A stretch of 64,000 nt of DNA, taken from Psychrobacillus psychrodurans. Lineage in GTDB: Bacteria > Bacillota > Bacilli > Bacillales_A > Planococcaceae. The DNA lies in assembly GCF_027563345.1 (NCBI RefSeq), contig NZ_JAMKBK010000006.1; one strand, given 5' to 3'. Positions 42,579 through 51,712 of this stretch are shown here, in pieces. Positions within the stretch are counted from its first letter, which is position 1, and each line of letters begins with the position of its first letter. A model generated the notes under the pieces. That model was not told the origin of the DNA. It saw only the letters and a program-made list of their open reading frames with translations, and did no database searches. Position numbers and translations under genes: made by a program.

Positions 42579-43859
42579 ATGAACATTAATGTTAATTTTT
42601 CAGGGGACTTTACACAACTTGTAACACCAGAAGTTACGAATAGATTAGAGGCAATTCAACAGGGGATACATACAAAATCAGCAACCGGGGCAGAGTTTTT
42701 AGGCTGGGTTGATTGGCCGAGTAGTATGAGTACCGATTTTCTACAAGATATCCAAAAAACAGCCGAACAAGTACGTTCTAATTCGGATGTGCTAGTCGTT
42801 ATTGGAATTGGTGGATCATACTTAGGATCCAAAGCAGTAATAGAAGCACTATCATCACCATTTGAGAAAAAAGAAGGTTTGGAAGTTGTTTTCGCTGGTC
42901 ATATGGTTAGTGGGGAATATTTGAAGCAACTGATGTCTTACTTAGATGGAAAAGAAGTATCATTAAATGTCATTTCTAAGTCAGGTAAAACAACTGAGCC
43001 AGCCTTAGCATTCCGATTTTTACAGCAATACATGGAAAAACGCTATGGAGATCAGGCAACATCTCGTATTATCGTGACAACTGATGAAGAAAAAGGTGCA
43101 CTTCTATCACTTGCGATAGAAAAGGGATATAAGCGCTATGTCGTGCCAAATGACATAGGAGGAAGATATTCAGTATTTACTGCTGTTGGTTTACTACCTA
43201 TTGCAGCAGCAGGCTATAACATCGATAAATTAATTGCCGGGGCTAGAAATGCGGAACAGGAATTCAGTACAGTAGATACAAAAACCAATAGCGCTATTCA
43301 GTATGCTATTATCCGCAAACATTTATATGATGCAGGATACCCAGTTGAGATTATGGCTACCTTTGATGAAAAACTTCGCTATATCCAAGAATGGTGGAAG
43401 CAATTGTTCGGTGAAAGTGAAGGCAAAGATGGTAAAGGGATTTTCCCAGCATCCGTTGTCTATTCGACGGACTTGCATTCATTAGGACAATACATTCAAG
43501 ACGGAAAACGCATGTTATTCGAAACTTTTTTAACTATCGAAAATACGAATGAAGACCTAACTGTTTTTGAAGCAGAGAACGACGGCGACGAATTAAACTA
43601 TTTAAGTGGATTAACACTTCACAAGTTCAACCACGCCTGCCATGAAGCAACTGCTAGCGCTCACTTAGCTGGCGGGGTTCCACAGGTTTCCTTGTCCATC
43701 GAGCAAATCGACGAAGAGCATATTGGTCATTTGTTGTACTTCTATATGATTTCTTGTGCCTATAGTGCATATTTATTAGATATTAATCCATTTGATCAAC
43801 CCGGTGTGGAAGATTACAAGAATAATATCTTCAAAATCCTTAAAAAACCAGGTTATTAA
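42579..43859 (+). CDS. pgi: Glucose-6-phosphate isomerase
   Basis: Pgi interconverts glucose 6-phosphate and fructose 6-phosphate. The 426-residue protein has SIS-fold blocks VIGIGGSYLGSKAVIEAL near 85, ISKSGKTTEPALAFRFLQ near 135, GGRYSVFTAVGLLPIAAAG near 200 and FNHACHEATASAHLAGGVPQ near 345. The N-terminus is shorter than in B. subtilis Pgi. ATG 42579 has GGGG seven bases upstream and is preferred to 42573, which overlaps that site. It stands alone with its own terminators downstream. Confidence 0.95.
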   Translation: MNINVNFSGDFTQLVTPEVTNRLEAIQQGIHTKSATGAEFLGWVDWPSSMSTDFLQDIQKTAEQVRSNSDVLVVIGIGGSYLGSKAVIEALSSPFEKKEGLEVVFAGHMVSGEYLKQLMSYLDGKEVSLNVISKSGKTTEPALAFRFLQQYMEKRYGDQATSRIIVTTDEEKGALLSLAIEKGYKRYVVPNDIGGRYSVFTAVGLLPIAAAGYNIDKLIAGARNAEQEFSTVDTKTNSAIQYAIIRKHLYDAGYPVEIMATFDEKLRYIQEWWKQLFGESEGKDGKGIFPASVVYSTDLHSLGQYIQDGKRMLFETFLTIENTNEDLTVFEAENDGDELNYLSGLTLHKFNHACHEATASAHLAGGVPQVSLSIEQIDEEHIGHLLYFYMISCAYSAYLLDINPFDQPGVEDYKNNIFKILKKPGY

Positions 43860-43997
43860 TGGTTGGTAGGGGGAACCAATACTTCCCCCCCCTTTCTGTT
43901 ACTATACAAGAAAAAATGGTCAAAAAGACGAATCTGTTTCTATCGTTTTCAGAAGGCAGTGGACAGACTTGCTGTATTATAACTGAGTGAATTTTTA

Positions 43998-44037
43998 GGG
44001 ATGCTGGTTGATGATGACATCAAACCAGCATCCCTTT
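43998..44037 (+). terminator. Intrinsic terminator downstream of pgi
   Basis: GGGATGCTGGTT-GATG pairs with CATC-AAACCAGCATCCC around a 4-base loop and is followed by TTTT. Confidence 0.8.
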
Positions 44038-44313
44038 TATCGGTCATCTTATGGGGTTTGTCTGTCCGTCACTCTCCTACAAATCTTAGAAACAGGCAAG
44101 TGCATTTTTGGATAACTAGAGAAAAGATACTTTCCTATTCACAGAGTAGGAGCTCTCGAAGATACAATTTCGTGAGCTATTCTGCTTCTATATTTAATAA
44201 ACACTTATTATTTCACTGCATAAAATATTTTCTTTCCTCAGAATTAATTCACGCTCTTGAATCAGTCAAGAAGGCACTTGAAAATAAGAGTATCTACATG
44301 CTTTAGTAAGTAA

Positions 44314-44358
44314 AGAAAAAATGAACTCGGAAATGTTTCATCAAGCTCATTTTTCTGT
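44314..44358 (-). terminator. Probable terminator after nadD
   Basis: On the minus strand AAAAATGAGCT pairs with AGTTCATTTTTT (one mismatch) and ends in six T residues, about 55 bases after the nadD stop. Confidence 0.55.
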
Positions 44359-44410
44359 ACAAAGTAACCACGTACCTCAACATAGCCCTACCTTATAAAA
44401 TTATTTTTAT

Positions 44411-45049
44411 CTAATTTTCCACGGTCGAATTTTTCCAACCATAAAGTTCATTCTCTTTAATGTAGTTATAGCAACTTGTCGGTAAGAGGTATTTCGCTTC
44501 CCCACCTATAGCAAATTCATCACGAATATAGGTAGAACTGATTTCCATGGCGATACCCTTATCAATTAAGTGAAAAGTGCTTCCATCGTCGTTATTGCGT
44601 AGCAAAGGAGAACTACTTATAGCTTTCAACATATCAATACCATCTCTAGCCATGACAATGAACTTATTTTGACTCACCAATTTGTCTGCGTTACCCCACT
44701 TACCATCCCCGATATCTACTAATAAGTCTGCTCCCATAATGAAATATAAATCATCCTCTGGATATATTTTCTTTAAATGCTCCATCGTCTCGTAGGTAGA
44801 TATTTTCCATGCATCTTGCTTCATTTCAAAATCATCTAAAATGAATTTTTCGTCTGATTCAATAGCCTTTTCCAGCATATTCCACCTATGTTCATCCTCT
44901 GTTTTCATCGTTTTGTCTTTTCTTTTGTTGGAGCAAGGTAAAAAAATGACCTTATCTAACTTGCAACGATTCGCTATGGTGCTCGCCGTAAAAAGATGTA
45001 CATTTGTAATAGGGTCGAAAGATGACCCGTAAATCCCTATTTTAGCCAT
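44411..45049 (-). CDS. nadD: Nicotinate-nucleotide adenylyltransferase
   Basis: NadD joins nicotinate mononucleotide and ATP to form deamido-NAD. The 212-residue protein has the nucleotidyltransferase motif KIGIYGSSFDPITNVHLFTAS near the start, YFIMGADLLVDIGDGKW near 103 and the C-terminal ISSTYIRD near 172. The usual GxFDPxHxxH second position is Asn-Val-His here, so the motif is slightly divergent. It lies in a cluster with pncB, pncA and an NrtR-type regulator, forming nicotinamide-to-NAD salvage. Confidence 0.87.
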   Translation of the reverse strand: MAKIGIYGSSFDPITNVHLFTASTIANRCKLDKVIFLPCSNKRKDKTMKTEDEHRWNMLEKAIESDEKFILDDFEMKQDAWKISTYETMEHLKKIYPEDDLYFIMGADLLVDIGDGKWGNADKLVSQNKFIVMARDGIDMLKAISSSPLLRNNDDGSTFHLIDKGIAMEISSTYIRDEFAIGGEAKYLLPTSCYNYIKENELYGWKNSTVEN

Positions 45050-45178
45050 ACGGTTTCCTCCAAGTATTCAAAATTAGTTGTGCTGTTTATCCATAAGTTC
45101 TCAATAGAACTGAAAAGCTTCTTTCAATGTGAAGGAGACAGACACGCTAAAGCATATATTATTCAAGTCGCCATAATT

Positions 45179-46648
45179 TTATCGCGTTCTCAACTCTTCT
45201 ACTTTTTCTTTCACCTGTTCAATATTAGCCATTTTGTTATCCCAACATTTTTGGCTTAAATCGACTGGGTATTCCTCAGGATTTAGAAGGCGTTTATATT
45301 CATCCCATAGGAACAATAGGTTTTCTTTTACGTCCTGTTGGATCTCTAAGATTCCAGGCAATTCGTACACCAGTTTACCGTCAATAAATATATCGTGGTG
45401 AAGTTCTTTTGCTACATAATTTGTCACGAACTTACTGATATACGTATGAACCGGATGGAACATTTTCAATTTTTCTTCTTGTTCTGGTTTTTCATCATCC
45501 ATAGCGATGTAATCACCTTCTGACTTATTACTAGTCAAATTGATAATGCGGTAGACCTTTTTAAGTCCAGGTGTGGTAACTTTCTCTGGGTTCCCTGAAA
45601 TCTTAATGGTATCTACCATTTCCCCATGATCATCTTCAATGGATACCAGTTTGTAAACTGCTCCTAATGCAGCTTGATCATAGGCAGTAATTAATTTAGT
45701 GCCAATTCCCCATGCATCAATTTTAGCTCCTTGATGCTTTAATTGAGAAATAGTATACTCATCCAAATCATTAGATGCTACGATTTTTGTTTGTTCAAAA
45801 CCAGCACTGTCTAACATCTTTCTAGCTTCTTTTGATAAATAAGCCAAGTCACCACTGTCGAGTCGAATCGCTTTGAAGTTGATCTTATCCCCTAGCTCCT
45901 TTGCTACTTTAATAGCAGTAGGAACCCCTGATTTTAATGTGTCATAGGTATCCACTAGGAAGGTGCAATCTTTATGTCTTTTTGCATACTTGTGAAATGC
46001 GGTATATTCATCTCGATAAGCTTGAACCATTGAATGAGCGTGTGTGCCGGATACAGGAATACCGAATAATTTCCCGGCTCTTACGTTACTAGTTGCTTCA
46101 AATCCTCCGATAAAGGCTGCTCTTGTTCCCCAGATAGCTGCATCCATTTCTTGAGCGCGTCTAGTTCCGAATTCCATAGCGGTTTGATCACCAATCACTT
46201 GTTTCATTCGAGAAGCCTTTGTGGCGATTAACGTTTGATAATTGACAATGTTTAGTATAGCTGTTTCAATCAATTGCCCTTCTGCTAAAGGAGCCTCGAT
46301 ACGTAGCATAGGCTCATTATGAAAGACCAATTCTCCTTCTTTCATTGAACGAATCGTTCCAGTGAATCTCAGCGTTTGAAGATACGCTAAAAAGTCTTCT
46401 TCGTACCCTAGTTCATATTGAAGGTACTCAATATCACTCTTGGTAAACTGGAAGTTAGAGATGTATTCGACAATTCTTTCAAGGCCGGTAAACACCGCAT
46501 ATCCGTTCCCGAATGGTAGTTTTCTAAAATACACTTCAAAAACAGCTTTTCTGTTGTGTATATTGTCTTCCCAGTAAGTTTCTGCCATATTGATTTGGTA
46601 CAGGTCGGTGTGTAATGCAAAGCCATCATCTTTATAAATTTTCGTCAT
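45179..46648 (-). CDS. pncB: Nicotinate phosphoribosyltransferase
   Basis: PncB converts nicotinate and PRPP to nicotinate mononucleotide. The 489-residue protein has HTDLYQINMAETYWEDN near the start, FEVYFRKLPFGNGYAVFTGLE near 40, EFGTRRAQEMDAAIWGTRAAFIGG near 160 with the active-site His region GTHAHSMVQAY near 203, and AIRLDSGDLAYLSKEAR near 265. These are PncB-family landmarks. It lies between pncA and nadD in the same direction. Confidence 0.95.
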   Translation of the reverse strand: MTKIYKDDGFALHTDLYQINMAETYWEDNIHNRKAVFEVYFRKLPFGNGYAVFTGLERIVEYISNFQFTKSDIEYLQYELGYEEDFLAYLQTLRFTGTIRSMKEGELVFHNEPMLRIEAPLAEGQLIETAILNIVNYQTLIATKASRMKQVIGDQTAMEFGTRRAQEMDAAIWGTRAAFIGGFEATSNVRAGKLFGIPVSGTHAHSMVQAYRDEYTAFHKYAKRHKDCTFLVDTYDTLKSGVPTAIKVAKELGDKINFKAIRLDSGDLAYLSKEARKMLDSAGFEQTKIVASNDLDEYTISQLKHQGAKIDAWGIGTKLITAYDQAALGAVYKLVSIEDDHGEMVDTIKISGNPEKVTTPGLKKVYRIINLTSNKSEGDYIAMDDEKPEQEEKLKMFHPVHTYISKFVTNYVAKELHHDIFIDGKLVYELPGILEIQQDVKENLLFLWDEYKRLLNPEEYPVDLSQKCWDNKMANIEQVKEKVEELRTR

Positions 46649-46698
46649 GTTAAACCCTCCAATTCATTTTAATACCATTAAGTAACAGCTACTTTTTT

Positions 46699-47250
46699 CT
46701 ATCTGATCTCTGCACCTATGCTATTTTGAAAATGACCTAAAGCCCATTCGTGACCTAGCTGATTGAAGCTTGCGACAGCATCTTTATAAACGACTACTTT
46801 AAACCCTTTGTTAAAAGCGTCCACTGCCGTATGAAGCACACAAATGTCAGTACATACACCAACAAGATGAACTTCTGTAATTTGTCTTTCCCGAAGCTTT
46901 AACTCTAGGTCTGTACCAGCAAACGCAGAATACCTAGTTTTGTTTATCCAGTAGACTTGAGCATTAGTTTTATTATTTTCGTATAGCTCTTTGAGTCTGC
47001 CAAACAGCTCTCTGCCTTTGGTTCCATCTATATTGTGAGGGGGAAATAACTTAGATTCAGGGTGGTAGTTGTCATCCTTTTGGTGTGTATCTATAGCGAA
47101 CACCACGAATTCCCCATTCGATATAAAATCTTCGGTTACCTTTACAATAGCTCCCTCAATGTCCTGACCCGGTTTACCACAAGTTAATGCACCGTTGTCT
47201 GCAACAAAATCCACTGTGTAATCAATGTTTATCAATGCTTTTTTCATCAT
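46699..47250 (-). CDS. pncA: Nicotinamidase (isochorismatase-like family)
   Basis: PncA hydrolyses nicotinamide to nicotinate. The 183-residue protein has NIDYTVDFVADNGAL near residue 8 (catalytic Asp), FAIDTHQKDDNYHPESKLFPPHN near 53 (metal-binding His residues) and VHLVGVCTDICVLHTAVDAF near 128 with the nucleophilic Cys. Its upstream region carries TTAAC-type repeats that may bind the NrtR-type regulator. Confidence 0.93.
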   Translation of the reverse strand: MMKKALINIDYTVDFVADNGALTCGKPGQDIEGAIVKVTEDFISNGEFVVFAIDTHQKDDNYHPESKLFPPHNIDGTKGRELFGRLKELYENNKTNAQVYWINKTRYSAFAGTDLELKLRERQITEVHLVGVCTDICVLHTAVDAFNKGFKVVVYKDAVASFNQLGHEWALGHFQNSIGAEIR

Positions 47251-47279
47251 TCATCCGCTCCTTCATTCATTCATTCATT

Positions 47280-47307
47280 GTTAACTGCCTAACTGTTAAT
47301 CATTAAC
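47280..47307 (-). promoter_or_regulatory. Candidate NrtR-type operator upstream of pncA
   Basis: GTTAAC (47280), CTAACTGTTAA (47289-47299) and TTAAC (47303) form overlapping inverted TTAAC/GTTAA units in a 60-base intergenic region. The TAACTGTTAA core also occurs upstream of the NrtR-type gene at 48192-48201. Next to it is a CATT tandem repeat (about 47263-47279). Confidence 0.45.
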
Positions 47308-47310
47308 TTT

Positions 47311-48111
47311 TTAGTAGTTTGCGTTATAGATGGAAACAAAAGGATCGAAATCGGTAAATTGATATAACTGTGCCTTGTTTTTCGACCATCTATTTGATTT
47401 TTTTAACTCCCCTTTGACCATTACCTTTTCTATAAATGGTAAAGACGGTGCTTTTCTAAAAAATTGAGCGTCTAGTTTAATCCATGCGTCATCTAATACA
47501 GTTAATAATACGCCTTGTAATTCCGACAACACGAATTCACTTGGTAAAAAGTTCTTTGCTAATGTAGTGAGGGCCATGTCTTTTTTAATAATCCAAATTG
47601 CATCACTGATTATTTGTTCATGGTCGAAAGCAAGATCCAACTTGTCAATTTCTTCTAACGTGAATAATTGAACATCTGATGCATCGTCTGCTGCTTTTCG
47701 TTTGATTAATTGATCTTCAGGTACGATAGCGTAATGCGCATTGGAGATAATCCAAGCGCGTTTGTCACGACCAGGTTTGTCGTAGGTGCCGAAGTGTTTT
47801 ATCTTGAGTTCTGTTACTCCAGTCTCTTCTTCCAACTCTCTCGAGGCTGCCTCAAATGCAGTTTCATCTGGTTGAACAAATCCGCCTGGTAATGCCCACT
47901 TACCGCCTTCTACATTGGGTTCTCCCTCTGCATCCTTCACTGCTCGCTGTATCAACATCAGCTTCAATTCTTTTACTGGTGGTTTGTGTTTTTCTAATTC
48001 AGTTGAAATGATAGTAAATACGGCAATATCGCTAGTGTAACCTCCTGGTGTTTCATATTTGTTTGTATCGTAATTCTCCAGCATTTCTTCTTCCGTCTTG
48101 TATTCTCCCAT
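47311..48111 (-). CDS. NrtR-type transcriptional regulator (Nudix domain plus winged helix)
   Basis: The 266-residue protein has an N-terminal Nudix domain with an intact Nudix box, GGFVQPDETAFEAASRELEEETG (about 90-112), and a C-terminal winged-helix region, LPSEFVLSELQGVLLTVLDD to SNRWSKNKAQLYQF (about 190-255). This pairing defines NrtR regulators of NAD biosynthesis, which sense ADP-ribose or related ligands. Because the box is intact, it may also hydrolyse ADP-ribose. It lies next to pncA-pncB-nadD and has a candidate operator upstream. Confidence 0.88.
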   Translation of the reverse strand: MGEYKTEEEMLENYDTNKYETPGGYTSDIAVFTIISTELEKHKPPVKELKLMLIQRAVKDAEGEPNVEGGKWALPGGFVQPDETAFEAASRELEEETGVTELKIKHFGTYDKPGRDKRAWIISNAHYAIVPEDQLIKRKAADDASDVQLFTLEEIDKLDLAFDHEQIISDAIWIIKKDMALTTLAKNFLPSEFVLSELQGVLLTVLDDAWIKLDAQFFRKAPSLPFIEKVMVKGELKKSNRWSKNKAQLYQFTDFDPFVSIYNANY

Positions 48112-48179
48112 TATTTCTACCTGCCCTTCTGTCTTGTTGCAAACTTATGTTAATATTTTTTATGACTTTTTCTTTTTAA

Positions 48180-48201
48180 TTAACAATTAGTTAACTGTTA
48201 A
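48180..48201 (-). promoter_or_regulatory. Candidate NrtR-type operator upstream of its own gene
   Basis: TTAACA and TGTTAA form an inverted repeat with a 10-base spacer that itself contains GTTAAC. The core resembles the motif upstream of pncA, suggesting autoregulation. Confidence 0.45.
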
Positions 48202-48281
48202 CATTATTATATGCTCTAACCTTTTTTAATGCAAGTAAAAAAAAAAGATTATTTGCATTTTTTTACAGCTTTTTATAAACA

Positions 48282-48316
48282 AAAAAAGTGTGCATGATAT
48301 ATGCACACTTTTTTAC
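48282..48316. terminator. Bidirectional terminator after the ROK kinase gene
   Basis: AAAAAAAGTGTGCAT pairs with ATGCACACTTTTTT across a short loop, directly behind the ROK stop on the minus strand. Confidence 0.88.
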
Positions 48317-49213
48317 TTATTTTGTTGAATCTATTACAAGCATCGCTGCTCCTAGCATTCCTGCTTCATTGCCAAAAGTTGCACGGCTCACTTGAACGGG
48401 TTTTAGCTTCAATGGTTCAACTTTTGCTAGAAGCTCTTCCCACCAGAAATCAGCAGAGTCAGATACTCCACCTCCTATAACAACACAATCCATATCGAGG
48501 ACTGCTTGAAGACTAGAGATAACAATCGCAAAGTCAGAAAGGAAACGCTCTCGAACCGCTATTGCTCCGGCATGCCCATTGGCAGCTAAACGGAATACAT
48601 CATGAGGCTTCGCCAATTCATTGGTTTCCGCATTGATAACATTTCCCTCTTGGATAAGTCTCTTGATAGCTGTTCCAGATACATACTCTTCACTACAGCC
48701 AGGTCTGCCACAACCGCATACTATACCATTTGGATATAATATTAAGTGACCAACCTCGCCACCACCACCGTTTTTCCCATTCATCACTTTTCCATCAAGT
48801 ACTATGCCCCCTCCCAGTTTTGTTCCGACTGTTAGACAAACTACTTGATTGAATCCTGCTGCTGCACCAAGTCTAGCTTCTGCTAGAGCAGCACAATTGG
48901 CATCATTATTTATCTCCACGGGGAGCCCTGTTGCGGCTTCAAGTAATGCTTTTACGGGCGTCCCTTGCCATCCTGGCATTTCTTTTTCAAACGTGATGAC
49001 CCCCGTCGCTGCATCTACCATCCCTCTAGTTCCAATGCCCACTCCAGCTATGTCGGGAACATCGTTCATCATAGCAAGAACCTGTTCCTCTAAGTAAGGA
49101 TATAAAGGCAACACAGTTGGTATCGTTTTATCAACTAGAACTTCACCCTGTTCATTTACGACACCCATTCGTATTTTCGTTCCCCCAATGTCTACTCCCA
49201 GTACTTTTTTCAA
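48317..49213 (-). CDS. ROK-family sugar kinase (glucokinase-like)
   Basis: The 298-residue protein starts VLGVDIGGTKIRMGVV (ATP-binding motif) and has INNDANCAALAEARLGAA near 101, GGGEVGHL near 150 and the ROK zinc site CGCGRPGCSEEYVSG near 167. ROK kinases phosphorylate glucose, fructose or amino sugars. Its ATG overlaps the alpha-glucosidase stop (ATGA), so it probably phosphorylates the glucose that enzyme frees. Substrate specificity is inference. Confidence 0.88.
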   Translation of the reverse strand: MKKVLGVDIGGTKIRMGVVNEQGEVLVDKTIPTVLPLYPYLEEQVLAMMNDVPDIAGVGIGTRGMVDAATGVITFEKEMPGWQGTPVKALLEAATGLPVEINNDANCAALAEARLGAAAGFNQVVCLTVGTKLGGGIVLDGKVMNGKNGGGGEVGHLILYPNGIVCGCGRPGCSEEYVSGTAIKRLIQEGNVINAETNELAKPHDVFRLAANGHAGAIAVRERFLSDFAIVISSLQAVLDMDCVVIGGGVSDSADFWWEELLAKVEPLKLKPVQVSRATFGNEAGMLGAAMLVIDSTK

Positions 49214-50907
49214 TTCTCTATCTCCTTTTTATAAGCGACCACAAAGGCTTCATATGGACGAATTTCTACTATTTTTTCATTTATCTGTACCTTATCATAG
49301 TTCGATATAATGAGTCCAAGTGATTTTGATGGCACGTCACAGATTTCCCATTCTAGTTGTTCAGTTTGACCAGAAAAGTTTGTAACAACTAACCACTCTT
49401 CATCAGCAGACTGCCTTTTATAAACAAACAAGTTTGGATGATTAGCAAGTAAAAGTTGAAAGCTACCATTTGTAATAATATCGTGCTGCTTTCTGAGTTT
49501 TATTAGCTTTTGATACGTATAAAAAATAGAAGAAGAATCATTTATAGCTTGTTCGACGTTTATCTCTTTTGTATTGGGGTTCATTCGGATCCACGGAGCA
49601 CCTGTCGTAAAACCTCCATCTGGTGTCCATTGCATAGGAGTTCTTGCATTGTCCCGACCTTTTGCATAAATACTAGACATAATTTCGTCATGCAAAATTC
49701 CCTGCTCCATCTTTTCTTTATACATATTCAATGTTTCAATATCTCGGTAATCGTCCAGACTCGGGAATTCCACATTTGTCATTCCAAGCTCTTCCCCTTG
49801 GTAAATATACGGGGTGCCTTGTAGCATATGTAGACAAATCGCTAACATTTTAGCAGAAAGCTCCCGGTATTTTCCATCGTTACCAAAACGGGACACAACC
49901 CGTGGTTGATCATGGTTGTTCCAATATAAGCTATTCCAGCCCACTTTATGAAGACCATGCTGCCATTTTTCTAAATTTCTTTTTAACTCAATTAGCTTTA
50001 ATGGTTGAACGTCCCACTTTCCATTTGGTCCACTATCTAAATCCATATGTTCAAATGTAAATACCATATTTACTTCGTTATTGTCTGGATTAGTGTAAAT
50101 ACACGCATCTTCGGTTGTTGCTCCAGGCATTTCTCCAACAGTGACCACATCATATTTACTCAACACTTTGTCATTCATCTCTCTCAAGTAAGAGTGTATT
50201 TTCGGTCCATTCATGAAATACGGGCTTCCATCTCCATATAATTTGTTTGGTTGAACAGCACCATCAGGTAGCCTCATATCCTTCGAGATAAAGTTAATGA
50301 CATCCATGCGGAAGCCACCAATCCCTTTTTCTAGCCAATAAATCATGAGTTGGTACACGTCCTCCCTAAGATGCTCATGCTCCCAATTTAAATCTGGCTG
50401 CTTCTTGGAGAACAAATGAAGATAATAGGAATCCGTCTGCTCATCTTTCTCCCAAGCAGAACCTGAAAAAACGGATTCCCAATTATTAGGTGGTTGATCA
50501 GCCTTCCCATCTCTCCAAATATAGTAATCTCGATACTTAGAATCTTTGGAAGCTCTCGACTCCACAAACCATTCGTGCTCATCAGAACTGTGGTTAACAA
50601 CTAAATCCATCACAATACGAATTCCGCGTTTCTTGGCTTCCTCTATGAGCTTTTCCATATCTTCCATTGTCCCAAATTCCTGCATAATCGTACGATAGTT
50701 TCGAATATCATAGCCATTGTCATCATTTGGGGAATCATAGACAGGGCTTAACCAAATAACATCTATACCTAGCCTTTCAATGTAATCTAACTTGGAGATA
50801 ATCCCTTGAATATCTCCAACACCATCACCATTCGAATCCATAAAGCTTCTTGGATATATTTGATAAACAACACATTTTTTCCACCAAGGATTCATTTGTT
50901 CGCCCAT
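49210..50907 (-). CDS. Alpha-glucosidase, GH13 (oligo-1,6-glucosidase-like)
   Basis: The 565-residue cytoplasmic enzyme has the GH13 landmarks: VYQIYPRSFMDSNGDGVGD at the start, DLVVNHSSDEHEWF, GIGGFRMDVINFIS (nucleophile Asp near 200), VVTVGEMPGA (acid/base Glu near 256) and WNNHDQPRVVSRFG (transition-state Asp). It releases glucose from malto- or isomalto-oligosaccharides. The VGD-type calcium motif and length fit the MalL/oligo-1,6-glucosidase group; trehalose-6-phosphate hydrolase is a less likely alternative. It leads a two-gene operon with the ROK kinase. Confidence 0.9.
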   Translation of the reverse strand: MGEQMNPWWKKCVVYQIYPRSFMDSNGDGVGDIQGIISKLDYIERLGIDVIWLSPVYDSPNDDNGYDIRNYRTIMQEFGTMEDMEKLIEEAKKRGIRIVMDLVVNHSSDEHEWFVESRASKDSKYRDYYIWRDGKADQPPNNWESVFSGSAWEKDEQTDSYYLHLFSKKQPDLNWEHEHLREDVYQLMIYWLEKGIGGFRMDVINFISKDMRLPDGAVQPNKLYGDGSPYFMNGPKIHSYLREMNDKVLSKYDVVTVGEMPGATTEDACIYTNPDNNEVNMVFTFEHMDLDSGPNGKWDVQPLKLIELKRNLEKWQHGLHKVGWNSLYWNNHDQPRVVSRFGNDGKYRELSAKMLAICLHMLQGTPYIYQGEELGMTNVEFPSLDDYRDIETLNMYKEKMEQGILHDEIMSSIYAKGRDNARTPMQWTPDGGFTTGAPWIRMNPNTKEINVEQAINDSSSIFYTYQKLIKLRKQHDIITNGSFQLLLANHPNLFVYKRQSADEEWLVVTNFSGQTEQLEWEICDVPSKSLGLIISNYDKVQINEKIVEIRPYEAFVVAYKKEIEN

Positions 50908-50964
50908 TTTTCCACCGCCCTAAATGTAACTTAATAGAGTTATTTTAATCTTTCCGCAATAATT

Positions 50965-50980
50965 ATGCAAGCGCTTGCAT
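50965..50980 (-). promoter_or_regulatory. LacI/CcpA-type operator of the alpha-glucosidase operon
   Basis: ATGCAAGCGCTTGCAT is a perfect 16-base palindrome with the central CG of LacI-family operators. It matches cre except at the third base of each half. It lies 58 bases before the start, so CcpA or a maltose repressor could act there. Confidence 0.65.
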
Positions 50981-51016
50981 TAGTGTGTTTTATTCTAATT
51001 TTATTAATTACAAATT

Positions 51017-51712
51017 CTAGTCTAGTTCAGATTGCTCTAAGAAATGGGTAAACTCAATATGTGTACCTCCCCCTGAGGAAGAACGTCCATTTTCATTTCC
51101 TTCAGGATACGTAATTTGATCCGAGCTATTGTATGTGTTCCAACCAAAATAATACGGTGCGGCTGTTGGAGAAACGTTTAACGAATTAATTACAGAAGCC
51201 CACTCCTTAGAAAGTTTCATACTTCCATAAAGATTCTCTGATAAGGTAATCTCTTGCTCTAGTTGCACACCTGGTTCGTAGTGTACTTCACCATAATTAA
51301 CTTCAAATCCTCTTTTATTTATTAAGTAGAACTTCATATAATTCACTTGATCTTGAGGTGGGTAGTTCCAAATAGCATGGTAAGATGTCGGGTCCTTACT
51401 ATTTATCTTCCAAACTCGTATATCCCCATCTGTCGATACAAAAACCTCATGCCATTTACGATTGCTCCACTCCCATAAACTAAACCCATACATTTCATGC
51501 TCTGCAATAAAGGGAACAAACACGTGGCGATCATCTAAAAAAACAGTATCTTGAATTACACTATTAGAAACTATCGAAAAACTATTACTCATCTCTTCAA
51601 TTAGTTGATCGTCCGTAGGAAACGAGGTTGGTTTCGAAGTGTAGTACCAGAAACTAACAAAAACTATAATAGTACCAATTACTATAAAGACAAGTAATTT
51701 TGGCTTCTTCAT
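51017..51712 (-). CDS. Membrane-anchored hypothetical protein
   Basis: The 231-residue protein has one N-terminal membrane anchor (LLVFIVIGTIIVFVSFWYY) and an outside domain rich in aromatic residues (MYGFSLWEWSNRKWHEVFVSTDGDIRVWKI). The end is Gly/Ser-rich (NGRSSSGGGTHIEFTHF). I do not recognise a family. It overlaps the gene upstream by four bases (ATGA), so the two are made together. Confidence 0.7.
   Translation of the reverse strand: MKKPKLLVFIVIGTIIVFVSFWYYTSKPTSFPTDDQLIEEMSNSFSIVSNSVIQDTVFLDDRHVFVPFIAEHEMYGFSLWEWSNRKWHEVFVSTDGDIRVWKINSKDPTSYHAIWNYPPQDQVNYMKFYLINKRGFEVNYGEVHYEPGVQLEQEITLSENLYGSMKLSKEWASVINSLNVSPTAAPYYFGWNTYNSSDQITYPEGNENGRSSSGGGTHIEFTHFLEQSELD

Larger units (their letters stand above)
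43860..44410. other. Gene-free region after pgi
   Basis: Over 500 bases hold no convincing gene; the longest frame (44001-44306) begins in a terminator stem and lacks a ribosome binding site. Signals seen are a GGGGGAA/TTCCCCC hairpin near 43868-43892, the terminator at 43998-44037 and a nadD-side hairpin near 44314-44358. Confidence 0.5.

Noticed and set aside
44001..44306. Plus-strand frame of 101 codons after pgi
   Set aside because: Its start lies in the stem of an intrinsic terminator and its composition is not protein-like.
47249..47279. CATT tandem repeat before pncA, considered as a phase-variable tract
   Set aside because: It is only about four full units, imperfect, and lies upstream of the coding start, so phase variation is not supported.
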